Shown: positions 1 to 10,500 of the stretch, piece after piece
How the letters are laid out: every line of letters starts with the position of its first letter
How positions within the stretch are numbered: the stretch's first letter is position 1
Virus record (IMG/VR): IMGVR_UViG_3300042354_000258
Span: 1-34,589 of that record
Reading direction: 5' to 3' (one strand)
DNA: 34,589 nt
DNA from: a virus
Program-made: the position numbers and the translations under genes
The notes under the pieces: generated by a model
What the model saw: only the letters and a program-made list of their open reading frames with translations
What the model was told of the DNA's origin: nothing
Database searches by the model: none

Positions 1-176
1 CCGCTGGAATTAAAGAAGTATTTTATGAAACTTCTTTTAATAGTGGAGAAAAAGCTTTAGTTAGAGATTCTTTTGTTAACGAAGGTTTAGTTACAATTAA
101 GCAAGTTCAACTTTCTGAAAATATAGCCAAAAAAGCTGCTTCTATCTTTATGGAAGGTGGGTTAAATTATGGCTAG
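1..176 (+). CDS. C-terminal end of a probable dCMP deaminase (partial)
   Basis: This open frame enters from the left edge (first full codon at position 3) and stops at TAG 174-176, giving 58 visible residues. The tail begins AGIKEVFYETSF and ends in an EGLVTIKQV segment. That resembles the C-terminal part of deoxycytidylate deaminases, where an AGI-x-x-VxY strand is followed by a late 'EGL/GI-x-x-x-Q-V' strand. The zinc-binding His and Cys residues would lie outside the window, so the call is tentative. A dCMP deaminase makes dUMP for dTTP synthesis and would fit the ribonucleotide reductase gene at 19451. The stop overlaps the next start by 8 bases, which suggests translational coupling. Confidence 0.5.
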   Translation, partial: AGIKEVFYETSFNSGEKALVRDSFVNEGLVTIKQVQLSENIAKKAASIFMEGGLNYG

Positions 177-564
177 TTGGGTGAGATGGAGTAAAAAGGA
201 AGATGAAATATTAGAGGAATATGTAGGATTCCACAGCCCTGAAGACATATCTCTAATATTAAAAAAACAGGGATTTAATAGAACTCCAGAAGCCGTTAGA
301 TCAAGGTTTAAGGTTTTAAAAATATCTTACGCAAGAGAGTTTGATGATCTATCTCTTTCCAGGATAGGAAAATTATTAGGAGTAAGCCGTAGCACAACAT
401 CTTCTTGGCATAGGACAGGAAAAATAAAAGGTAAACCTTTAGGGAAGGGTAGGGAAATTGTTGTAAAATATGAAGAAGTGAGGAATTTTTTAAAGAAATA
501 TTCCCAGAAACTTAAAACTGTTTTAGACAAAGACGGATTAAACTTTTTCTTAGGAGGAGAATAG
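169..564 (+). CDS. Small DNA-binding protein with helix-turn-helix
   Basis: This 131-residue basic protein starts at ATG 169, preceded by the Shine-Dalgarno-like GGAAGGTGG. Residues 5-50 (WVRWSKKEDEILEEY and following) look like a Myb/SANT-type three-helix segment, with tryptophans and a KKEDE start and a later RTPEAVRSRFK helix. Residues 60-85 contain SLSRIGKLLGVSRSTTSSW, a good match to a helix-turn-helix of the excisionase or sigma-like type. It probably binds DNA as a phage regulator or a homing-associated domain protein, but no target can be inferred. It overlaps the upstream deaminase-like gene, so the two are probably cotranscribed. Confidence 0.55.
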   Translation: MASWVRWSKKEDEILEEYVGFHSPEDISLILKKQGFNRTPEAVRSRFKVLKISYAREFDDLSLSRIGKLLGVSRSTTSSWHRTGKIKGKPLGKGREIVVKYEEVRNFLKKYSQKLKTVLDKDGLNFFLGGE

Positions 565-570
565 AACCTT

Positions 571-750
571 ATGCTTTACTTTTACGCTTACCTTATTTTT
601 GGATTAGGTTTTACTTTCCATGCAGCCTTGAATGATTTTTCTAATTTAATCTCAACCCCGATAAAATCATTCTTCTACCTACTTGCACTCATCGCCTTTT
701 ACCCAATCTTTGCTATTTACGGGATTTATCTCAGAGTATTCACGCCCTAA
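571..750 (+). CDS. Small two-helix membrane protein
   Basis: A 59-codon gene beginning at ATG 571, seven bases after the stop of the helix-turn-helix gene. AGGAGGAG at 552-559 can serve as ribosome binding site, with slightly long spacing. The product is strongly hydrophobic: residues 2-20 (LYFYAYLIFGLGFTFHAAL) and residues about 34-55 (FFYLLALIAFYPIFAIYGIY) are two likely membrane helices joined by a short polar loop. It ends in a short basic tail. A small inner-membrane protein close to tail genes could be a holin-like lysis protein, but there is no lysis gene next to it. I only claim a small membrane protein. Confidence 0.5.
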   Translation: MLYFYAYLIFGLGFTFHAALNDFSNLISTPIKSFFYLLALIAFYPIFAIYGIYLRVFTP

Positions 751-778
751 ACCCTTGTTTTTTAACTTTTAACTTACT

Positions 779-831
779 ACTTGACGACGATATAGGAAGT
801 GTGTAAAAATTCTTTTATATCGTCGTCAAGT
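779..831. repeat. Perfect inverted repeat containing a promoter-like element
   Basis: The 16-base arm ACTTGACGACGATATA at 779-794 is repeated perfectly in inverse orientation at 816-831, with a 21-base loop. A run of eight T follows directly (831-838), so the RNA could form an intrinsic terminator for the leftmost plus-strand genes. The left arm is also the -35 and spacer of a promoter. The same element appears singly in front of the genes at 25614 and 28186. The site may therefore be a double operator rather than only a terminator. Confidence 0.65.
781..809 (+). promoter_or_regulatory. Candidate promoter with shared TTGACG/ACG-TATA element
   Basis: TTGACG at 781-786 is followed after 17 bases by TAAAAA at 804-809. 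The -35 is close to consensus and the -10 is weaker. Transcription would start near 816 and read the gene at 842 with a very short leader. The -35 and first half of the spacer match the promoters at 25549 and 28133. Confidence 0.5.
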
Positions 832-841
832 TTTTTTTAAA

Positions 842-1051
842 ATGAAAGCCAAAAAAGAGCCTTGGATTATTGTCACAGAAAAGAACGGTAATGTTCATAG
901 ATTTAATTATTACACCATTTGTAGTTTACACAACATAAAAGAGGATGTGGTTCTTACGCAAACTAATGGGAAGTCACATACATTCGTTGGCGATGCTGCT
1001 AAGAGTTGTTTAGAACAATGGGAAAGAATTGTAAATAAAGAGGAAAATTAA
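842..1051 (+). CDS. Small conserved-looking hypothetical protein
   Basis: This gene encodes 69 residues from ATG 842. No clear Shine-Dalgarno sequence precedes it; the bases before the start are mostly T and A. The protein looks like a small mixed beta/alpha fold: strand-like WIIVTEKNGNVHRF, a middle EDVVLTQTNGKSHTF, then an amphipathic helix SCLEQWERIVNKEEN. I do not recognise the family. It sits alone behind the promoter at 781 and overlaps by four bases the end of a tail gene on the opposite strand. This makes it a single-gene plus-strand insertion at the edge of the tail module. Confidence 0.5.
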   Translation: MKAKKEPWIIVTEKNGNVHRFNYYTICSLHNIKEDVVLTQTNGKSHTFVGDAAKSCLEQWERIVNKEEN

Positions 1052-1389
1052 GGACGAAACTCCTGTTTTAAGCTTAAATTAAGCTCAAAAACGTCATTAC
1101 CCTTAAATATCCAATTCCACTCTAAGCAACTCCATAATTGGGAGTTAAAGTTAAATGGCGCACCATTTCTGGAAGTTAAAAACTCTTCAATTTCTTCATA
1201 ATCATCCCTTGTTACTGCAATTACTTTAGCTTCTTGCATTTCCCTAACTAAGTTTAGTTGAAAATTAGTCCCCCTTAATTCAGTCCCGCCCTTACGCCTA
1301 TCTGCGTTTGTGGCGGGACTTTGCTTTAGGGATAGGGGATTCTCCCAAGTTAAAACAAAACTTTGTGGTGCTGTGGGGTATACTGGCAT
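1048..1389 (-). CDS. Phage minor tail protein, lambda gpM-like
   Basis: This 113-residue protein is the first minus-strand gene after the tape measure, the place where lambda-type phages have gpM or a DUF2460-like tail tip protein. In the C-terminal half, a loop with FLTSRNGAPFNF is followed by LWSCLEWNWIF and the ending LSLKQEFRP. This follows the family pattern in which a 'G-x-PF' turn precedes a W/C-rich strand and a final F-x-Q-x-F strand. The N-terminal half (PQSFVLTWENPLSLKQSP) is less typical. It probably joins the tail tube to the tip complex. The assignment rests on pattern and gene order. Confidence 0.55.
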   Translation of the reverse strand: MPVYPTAPQSFVLTWENPLSLKQSPATNADRRKGGTELRGTNFQLNLVREMQEAKVIAVTRDDYEEIEEFLTSRNGAPFNFNSQLWSCLEWNWIFKGNDVFELNLSLKQEFRP

Positions 1390-1413
1390 AAAATTTAAAA
1401 AATAGGTAAGGTT

Positions 1414-1566
1414 ATGGACATTAAGAAGAGGAATGAGGAAATTAAGGGGTGCGTAGGATTAATAATTCTAATGAGCTTGGTATTTTTCATTAAAGGTGTT
1501 GTAGATGGGGATATTAACCTCAATCCTCCTACGAGAGTAATCAAGATTGAGGTTAATGAAAGATAA
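1414..1566 (+). CDS. Small single-span membrane protein
   Basis: A 50-codon frame from ATG 1414 to TAA 1566, preceded by AGGTAAGG as a possible ribosome binding site. The product has a charged start (MDIKKRNEEIK), one hydrophobic span at residues 12-30 (GCVGLIILMSLVFFIKGVV), and a polar tail ending IKIEVNER. Such a short, cytoplasm-in type protein could be a phage membrane peptide, but I know no family. It fits almost exactly into the gap between two minus-strand tail genes and ends one base before the tape measure stop codon. That tight fit supports it as a real gene. Confidence 0.45.
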   Translation: MDIKKRNEEIKGCVGLIILMSLVFFIKGVVDGDINLNPPTRVIKIEVNER

Positions 1567-1567
1567 A

Positions 1568-4500
1568 TTACCTATCATATAAACCACCTCTGTTTAAGCT
1601 ACCTCCAGGACGACGCTCTTGCTTGATTGTCTCTTGGATTTTTGCTTCTAAAGCTTTTTCAAACAAGGCTTTGTTAATGTTGCCGTTGCCACCCTCGCTA
1701 TTATTAATGTTCACGTTAGGCGTAATGTTAATCGTATCTCCACTTCTTCCTACGTTATTAATATTCCCTAAACCTTCACCTATCATACCGCCGCTACTAA
1801 AACTCTCCAATTTATTACTACTGTTTAGTTGATTCCATAACTTAGTTTCTTTTGGAGTTAAAACCCGTTCACCTTCGTTAGCGATAATTAAGCGTGGGTT
1901 AAACCCACTTATCGCCCTTTCCTTGTTTAATAAATCCCCAACCATTCCGCCTTTAGCAAAACTAGAGAGCGTAGCTGAACCAAAGTCAAATGCTCCGCTA
2001 GAACCAAAGTCTACAAAGTCTAATCCGCCGTCTAAACCACCTAAGCTAAAACCATCGCTAAAGTCAAATGCTCCGCTAGAACTAAATGGGATTGCGCTAC
2101 TGCCTTCGAGTACTCCAAAACTACTCTCTCCAAACGCTCCAAAAATACTATCTAGCACTCCGCCATCTTTGCTACCTGCGCCCATAATATTTTGCAAGGC
2201 TAAAGCCGCTTGTTGTAGCATTGTAGCGGACACACTTAGATTAGCTCCCGCGTTATTTAAAGCGATCGCGCCCACGTCTTTAACTTTATTGCCAAAAATA
2301 ATTTCAGTTAATTTACCAAATAGTTGGTTAGACAGTTCCTTACTTGCAACAGCAGCTAAATTGCTTAAAATACTTTTTGCAATCTCGCTAAAAGCATCGA
2401 CTATACTTCTTTTACTCAACTCCGTCTTTTTCTTTTCTAAGTCTCTCTGCGCTCTATCTAATTCTTTTAGTTGTTTGTTATTGCCTGAATTTTGGTATGC
2501 GTTTCTTACTTCCTGAATATTACCGGACGTATTCATTATAATGTCGCGGCGTTTCTTAGCAATCTCATCTAGGGATTTATTAATATCCTGTAAATCGCCA
2601 GCGTTTTTATTAACAGAGTCGTTCATGAAAAATCCCTTTAGGATATTGTCAAAATCTCCTTTAATTCCGCTAATAGCCTCGGTGAACATATTAAATTCTT
2701 TCGCAACATTGTCTAGTTTTAACTCGTTTAGCTTAAGTAAATTTTCACTAAGTACAGATATTTCTTCTGCTGAATAATTACTTGATAATCCTAGTTTAGC
2801 TATTTCGTTTTTTTCCTTCTCAAAATCCATCTTAATTTGTGATAAAAGCTGTGCTTTTTGCAATTCCTTGTCTCTAACTCCGAACAAACCCCGACCTCTT
2901 ATTATCTCGGAAGAAATTGCACTACCGGATGAATTTAATTTTTCCATCCTGCCGAGTTCAATGCCTCTATTTGTAATCGGCGCGAGCTTAGTTTGGTAAG
3001 AATTTTCTGCGTCAAGGTTAGATTTTTCTTTTCCGTAATTACGGAAAGCTTTTAGTCGTTCTATTAATTTTTCTTGTGGACTAAGTAAGGTGTTACCTTG
3101 AATTTCCAATAATTGTTTCTTGTAAGCATTAGTTAGCTCGTTAGTTTTTATTGTTAATTCATTGGTTAAGCTGACTAAACTAACCATCCCATCCTTATTG
3201 TCAATCGCAAACCGTTCATTGTCTAGTTGCAATGATTTCATTTGCGAGGCTTGGATAGTTTGCGATTTAGTTAATTCGTCGTTAGCTTGCTTAATTCGCT
3301 TAACTGTATCGGCATAATTAAAGTTAAGATCAACGCCCTCTCTTTTAACAGAATTAACATTGAGAATGGCTTTAAATTCCTTCTGAAAAGCTGCTTCACT
3401 CATGTTACCGCCCTTACCTCCGCCATCATAATAACGTCTTTGGAGGTCTAGTAATTGTTGGTATTGGTCACGGGTTAATTCTAGTAAGCTAATATTTCTT
3501 TGAAGTGATGGAATTTTTAAAACCAACGGATTTAGCGGGTCAATTTCCTCAAGTTTTTGAACTAACTGTAACTGTTGTTGTAGTTGTTCAATAACTTTTG
3601 ATTGTTGCGATATATCCCGCTCGCTTAATCTGAAAAACTCTTTTTTGTCAAAATCTTTCATTGACGCTTTGAGGATGCTATCAATATTGGATTTTAAAAA
3701 TTTCAAGCTATTTTTAGCTTCTGCATTTTTAAAAGCTGTAGCTTTAAAACTTAGATCGTTTGTCTGGATTGCGGCTGCGGCTAATCTCGGATCATTAGGA
3801 AATCTCTTCATTGCCAGATTAAATGCGGCTTGTAAGTCCGGTTTTTGCGCGATCGCTCCATCCGTTTCTCTAACAATTTGCTCTAACAACTCAACATCTT
3901 TCTCTAATTTGCGGCGTAATTCATTAAATTGGAGACTAAACATATCCGCATTACTCATGTTAGGAGATAAACCTTTTAACACCGTTATTCTAGTCCCTAG
4001 AGTAGAATCTTTCGTACTGCTGATGTCTCCTATCGCGGTTTTTTGAGAGGACATAATAAGCCTGTAAGCCTCTAGCCTTTGTTTTAGCTCATTTTCTCTG
4101 ATTTGTTCAGGATTTAGGTTGCTGTTAGTTTGATTAGTTTGATATTGTTGGGCAGCGGTGTTTAATTTAAGTCTACTAGCTTGTGTTACCGCTTCCTGCA
4201 TTTGGTTGGGTTGAATACTTCCGCCTTGCATAACAATCTGCACCAATTGTCGCGCTGTATTGCCGTACCGATTTTCTGCTTTGGGGAGGTAATTACCTAG
4301 CGTAATATCACCATCCCCTACTCCTAATGATGCGTTAGGATTTCCCGCAAAAACGGTAGATAAAACTTTTCGGAAGGAGTCTAGCTTTTGCCCTCTACTG
4401 TTCTGTTTTAAGTATTTCTGAACAAAGACTAATTGCTCTTGTGGACTCATTTGAGACAGAGCATCTATGTTTGTACCCAGTCCTCTAGCCGTAGCGGGCA

Positions 4501-7500
4501 TGAACTGAATTAAACCTGTTGCGTTTGTGCGTTTGTTCCTAGCAGATGGCGAAAGTGTACCACCTGTTTCATACAGCATCGTTTTAAGCAGGTCTTCAGG
4601 GTTTGCTCCTACGCTTTGAGCTATTTCGCTAACGCTTTGCAGGAACTTGGTATCTATACGTGGATCTAGCCCTGGAACAAGCGGAACTGATTGGCGTTGT
4701 TTAGCAATGGGTTCGATTACCGATATCAAACCTTCTGCCGCTTTTAATGCGTAAGGTGTAATAGCTTTTTCGTAAGCACTAAAATCGCCTGTTTTCACAC
4801 CTTCTTCAATCAAGGTTGTAAGAGTTGAATTTAATCTATCCAACTCTAGTATAGAAATTCCCTTGTCAATAGCTCCCAAGTGTTCATCAGGGTTTTTTCT
4901 AACGTCTTTACCACCCACACCCCAAAAATAACTAAATGCTCCAAATTTGTTTGCTAAACCAACATCCATTGGATTCAAATATTTACCAGACGGATCGTAT
5001 TTACCCCCTGGAATTACGCCGGATTTACCCCCTTTAGGGTCATCAAAATGTAGTTCTAACGCATAAGCATTTTTGCTTTTCTCTAACTTAGCAAGTTCCG
5101 TTTGATAATCTTTTCTGGCTTGATCCCCTCTAGCTGACGGTAGTGGGGGTGGCTGAATGAGTTTAAACCCTTTTTGAGCAAAGACTCGCTCGAATACCTT
5201 GACGGCTTGCTCAGTCCCAATAGATTCAATAGTTCTATTTTCGCCTTTGTAGTTTAAACTTCCTGTTTGATTTGTTCCGCCTGTACCTGTTTTGATGTCT
5301 AGTCTGTGTCCAGGGGTTAGTATTATTGATTTTGTTGGCTGTTGTTGAGGCATCGGCCAATCTGCTACCCTGTTCAGCATCTTGTTGTCTTGTGTGGTAT
5401 CAACAACCTTTTTGGTTGTATCCAATTTAATCCCAGGTACTTTAAAAGTTTTACCTAACTGGGTAGTTGGGTTTATCCTTTGACCGTTGATCGTTACCTC
5501 CCAATGTAAATGCGATCCTGTGCCACGCCCAGTGCTTCCAACTTTACCTATTACATCACCTTGCTGTACAACGTCCCCAACCTTTTTAAGTAATTCAGAT
5601 AAGTGAAAAAAGCGGTTTACAACTTTTTTACCTTCTGCGGTGATGGTTTCAACTTCGACCATATTGCCCGCACCACCATTCCAACCACCTTTAGATGTGA
5701 TAACCGTGCCTGTCAGTGGTGCTTTAATTGGTGTTCCTGTAGCGTCTTCAAAATCAACACCGTTGTGCATTTTTCTAGTGCCGTCCAATGGGTCTGTACG
5801 CATTCCGTACTTAGATGTTACGCGCCCCGGCGTAGGTCTAAGCAAAGTTTGATTAACAGTCTGTAAATTATCCAATCCGTAGAACTTTTTGACAGCCCCT
5901 AACGGATTACTAACGAACTCTTTAGCACCCTGCTCTAACTGTTGCCCAGCTTTTTCCCCAAACACCGTGCTAACCGCCGATTGAACACCGCCCGCTAAAT
6001 TTTGTAACAAGCCTTGTCCGGTATACAGGGAAGCTAACCAGTTGGAGGTTTTTATTCCCATATCAGCGATCGCAGTCCCCACGCGATCAAAGCCGTTCTC
6101 AAAAGACTTAACTAAATCTGCAAACTTAGTACCAAGACCTTCTATCCATGAGTTGCTAGTTTTACTTAAGTCTTTAATACTATCTTCAGCTTTTTTAGTT
6201 GCGTCTACAACACTGTTAGATAAGTTATTTATATTCTTATTAATTTCATCAACCGTCCTGTTTACGTTTTTAAGACTGAGATTAAAGTTATCGGCAATAC
6301 TAGAATCTATCGGGATAATTTTTCCTGGTAAACTCCGTTGTAGTTCTATAGCTTGTAGCTGAATATCTTGGACGTTATTCTGGTAGTCAATCCTCTGTTT
6401 TCTTGCTTCTAGTCGTTGTTTCTCTATTTCGGTTGTTTGGGAAATTACATTAATAATCCCCTCAATAAACTGAGTGTAGATATTGTCCCCAGCACCAATT
6501 AAAGCCTCTCTAAGTTTATTCTGTACTTTAGGGTTTTCAAGGGTCTTTTGCGCTTTCTCAAATTCAATACCCACAGCTTGAGATTCTCGAACGGCTGCGC
6601 GATAATAGTCGGTGACTTGCTTTGTTTGTTGGTAGAGGCTTTGGATTAAATCAAACTTACTCTTGGCAATATCAGAGGTTAATTTTCCAAGACCTACGCC
6701 ATCATCCGCTATTTGTTTCTTAAGATCGTCCATCTCCTTTTTCTGATCTTGCTCTCTGTCCACGTTGATGATTGCGCTCATCTCTTTTAGGGTATTTATC
6801 CTAACGCTTAAAATAGTGGATAAGTTTTTAGCCTGCGCTTCCTGTTCTGCAATTTGAGCTAAATTACTTTCGTAGGAAATTTGTCCAGGCAAATTATTAG
6901 AAGAATATAAGTCTTTCTGTCTTCCGCTTAAGTTAATTTCTGCGTTATTTTTTGCAGTTTCGTAATTAATCTGTGCATCTTTTAATCCTGCTGCTAATTG
7001 TTTGTAATTATTTTCAGCAAAGTTAACGGGAAGATATTTCTTAACATTTTCACTAGCCTTTTTAGCAAAATCCTCCAAAGGCTTAATTTCGTCTAGTAAT
7101 TTAATTTTTAACTGTAGAGGTGCTGTGGATTTGTTTATCTCATCGCGCAATTCTTCCACAAAAGTCGTAGCTTGTTTTGCTGCGCTACTAAATCTTGACA
7201 GGGGTTTTAGCTCTTTATCTCTTTGGACTTGTAAATCTACAGCCTTCTTATCTAATTCCCCAACCTTAATAATTGATTTAGAATCTCTTCTTTGAGCTAA
7301 GACCTGTCTTTCTTTACCTAACGTAATTAATTTTTTGTCAATATCTTTAATGATATTAATTTGTTTTTCTAAATCTTTATTTTTTGCTAGAAGTTCTTTT
7401 TCTCCTCCTAGTAACCCTAAATCATTTAATTCTTTCTCAAACCCCTTAACGCTAGAACGAACATCTTTAAATGCTCCTAAAGTTTGAGACTTACTAATAT

Positions 7501-10500
7501 TTAAGAATGATTCTTTACCTGTGAAAAATTCTTCTATCCCATAGCTTTTAGCTTCCGCAAGAGCTTTTTTCACATCTTCCTGCTGATTCCTCCGACCAAA
7601 CAAAGGCTTAATTTTGTCCCACACTCTTAACACTGGCGTTTTGGACTCATCTACTGGCGTAAATATATTGGTAAGGAACGCAGACAAGTTGCTTCTCAAT
7701 CCGTCTTGTTTATCCCCTTTATTGACAACATCATCAAACTTAATACTTCTCCCGCCTAATCCTAATAAATATTGAGGATTTAATTCCGCGCCCTTAGACG
7801 GAAGTTGAATAAACTTTTTAGCTGTATTTTCAGCACTGTCACCAACACTCTTAAACTTCTCAGCCAATTCCGCTAACGACGACTTCATTGTTTTGATGCT
7901 GTCGTTAACTCCCTCAGCCATCTTACCTACAGAATCGCCTAACGGGTTTGTAAAATCTCCCTTAGCAAAAGATAATACTAAAAACGCAAACCCAACCGTC
8001 GCCATGACTGAAGCTAAAGCCATAGCTGCAACTCTTAATTTTTCCATAAGCGCAACTCTAGCACCCATAGCCGCATTAATCATCGCCTCTCTTTTTATGA
8101 AGTCGCCAAAATTCATCGTAGCTGTATTCGCAAAAAGTACCCGGAGTCCTGATGCGCTAGTCCAAAGGCTTTTTACTGAGCTAACAACTGCATCAATCAT
8201 TCCGCCCAGCGCAGTACCTAACCCTTCCATAACGAGAGGCGCGTTAATTAAAGCTCCTATGCTCTGAATCATAAACGTCAGAGCGGCTAACTCTACTAAT
8301 CCAGACGGAAGAATCTTTGTAAGAGACTTGACTCCATCTATTAATCCAGATAGAGGATTTTTACCAGCCTCTTTACCAATAACGTCGCCAAATAAAGGGA
8401 TTCCTTTTATATCTCTTTGAACTTTTTCTAAGATTCCTAATCCGCCAACAATCATGTTTTTAAAACCTTCAAACATATTATCCCGAAGGTCTTTTTGTGC
8501 GCCAACCATGGTGTCTGCAAAGTCTACGACTATACCAAGGAAAAATGGAGCAAGTGCCAGTGTTATATTTCGGAATGAAGACATTAAGAAGTTCTGTATT
8601 GTACCTATGGCAGCGGCTAATGGACTTACCTGAAGCACGGCTCTTAATCCCACGGCTGCGGTTATCCCCATAGTTATTAATGACGCTGAAACAATATTAG
8701 ATATTGCAGAAATAGAATTACTAATTATAGTTAAACCACCCGTCAGGACGTTAATAACTCCCGCCATTACACCGCCAAAGGAGTCGGTAAGTCCTACCGC
8801 TATATCGAATCCTGCATTACTCAATCTCGCTAAAGCATCTATTACGCTATTTACAGAATTAGCGACACCCCCAAACTCGCTTAATAAAACTTTCCCGACC
8901 TTGGGCAAGACTTCATCTGAGAGTACGCCGCCATTAGATACCATTTCGACCATTGCGGGAATACTTAACCCCATTGCTTTAGCGAAAACAGACATGGCGG
9001 GTGGGAATTTTTCACCAAGTTGTTGGCGCAGTTCTTCCATACTTACGCGACCTTTAGAAAGCATCTGCGTATACGCCATAAATATAAGGCTTTGCTCTTG
9101 ACCTGCAATACCTAATTTATTTAAGGATGCAGAAATGCCTTCATACAACTCACGAACGCCCTCACCTGCCATTTTTGTGCCTCTAGCGGCAACTTGTAAC
9201 TGTCCATAAGCACCCGCGCCAAATTCAACAGAGGTACTGTATTTTTTGCCAACACTCCGAACATAATCTAGTTCGGCTTTTCCTCCCAAAGATCCGCCGC
9301 CAGCAAAATTAAGCTGTCTTTGAATTGGTTCAACTCTTTGCGCCATGTCGACTAATTTATTCACGTAGGGGAACAAAGAATCGGCCATCATTTTCGCTAC
9401 TTGGATAATTGGCAGTAGTGGTAAAAACAAAGGAGCGATCGCAGTAGCCATCACTTGAATTGGTGCAAGAAACGCAGCATGGGAGAAAACTCCGCCGACA
9501 GCATCAGCGCCTAAAATATCTTGTTCGGACTTACTAGATCCTTTTGGAGAGATAGCTTTTTTTACAGTTCTTCCCAAGTGTCCGTAAAACTCATCAAACA
9601 TTTCTACGGGAACAACGCTACCTCGGCTCATGCGTTTTTTAACATTCTCACCAACGTCTTGCATATTAGCTTGCCCCAAAGCTTTTTTGGCAGCATAAGT
9701 AGCGTCGTCTATGGAGTTTAGCCAATTCCTCTTACTGTTTTTAAAACCTTCCGCTAGGTTATTACCTAACGCGAACCCTTCTTTGTTAAATCTAGCTTGT
9801 AGTCCGGTTATTGCAGCCAAAGCTGTTCCAACAAATCCCTTGATTTGGGAAACGTTTAAATTTTTAATACCCTTACTTTGAGCAAAATCATTAAGCTCTT
9901 GTGATATTGAATCAACGTTTCCTGTTGTGTAGCCAGACATTAATTTCTCTAACCTACCCTTACCTAACATCTTAGATATTTCAGGCGCAAACTTAGCAAG
10001 TTGTTCGTTAGCTATACCTTGCATAACGCCAGCTTTAATTCCTGTAATCCCTAAGTTTTTGAGAACTTCTTTAATTATCGTTTGTCCGAAATTATTTATT
10101 AATCCAGTCGTCCCGCCACTAAGGTTGATGTTTTTAAGGTTTTCTTGGATTTGCTTTTTATTTACGTTTTCTAACTCTAATCTTTCTTTTGGCTTACCGC
10201 CAATTCCTACCATATTTTTAAGCGTATCAAATCCAGGAGTCTGTTTTAAATTAACTCCGGTTATTGATCTAAACACATCCATTAAGAACCCTGGCTTGAT
10301 TGCAGAATTACTAGAAAGTATTTTAACTATTGTTTCACCTAAGTTTAGCGATTTTAGTCCCAACATCGGCGCTATCAATGGCAGCATCTTAGCCATAAAT
10401 CCGCCCTTAGAGCCTCCAGACAACATACTTATAAATGCTGAAACAAAATCACCCTTGCCTGTTTTTACACCTAAGCTTGAAAGTATAGAAGTTGCCCCGG

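Noticed and set aside
327-530. Open frame on the minus strand inside the helix-turn-helix gene
   Set aside because: It lies fully antisense within a gene with a better start and motif; the product is low in complexity and shows no domain.
1923-2516. Long plus-strand frame opposite the tape measure C-terminus
   Set aside because: Its composition (many Pro, Ser, Leu, Lys) is that of an antisense shadow of the Gly/Ala/Asn-rich tape measure; no ribosome binding site.
5603-5866. Two overlapping plus-strand frames over the M23 domain
   Set aside because: They are antisense to a region with clear zinc-peptidase motifs and have no features of their own.
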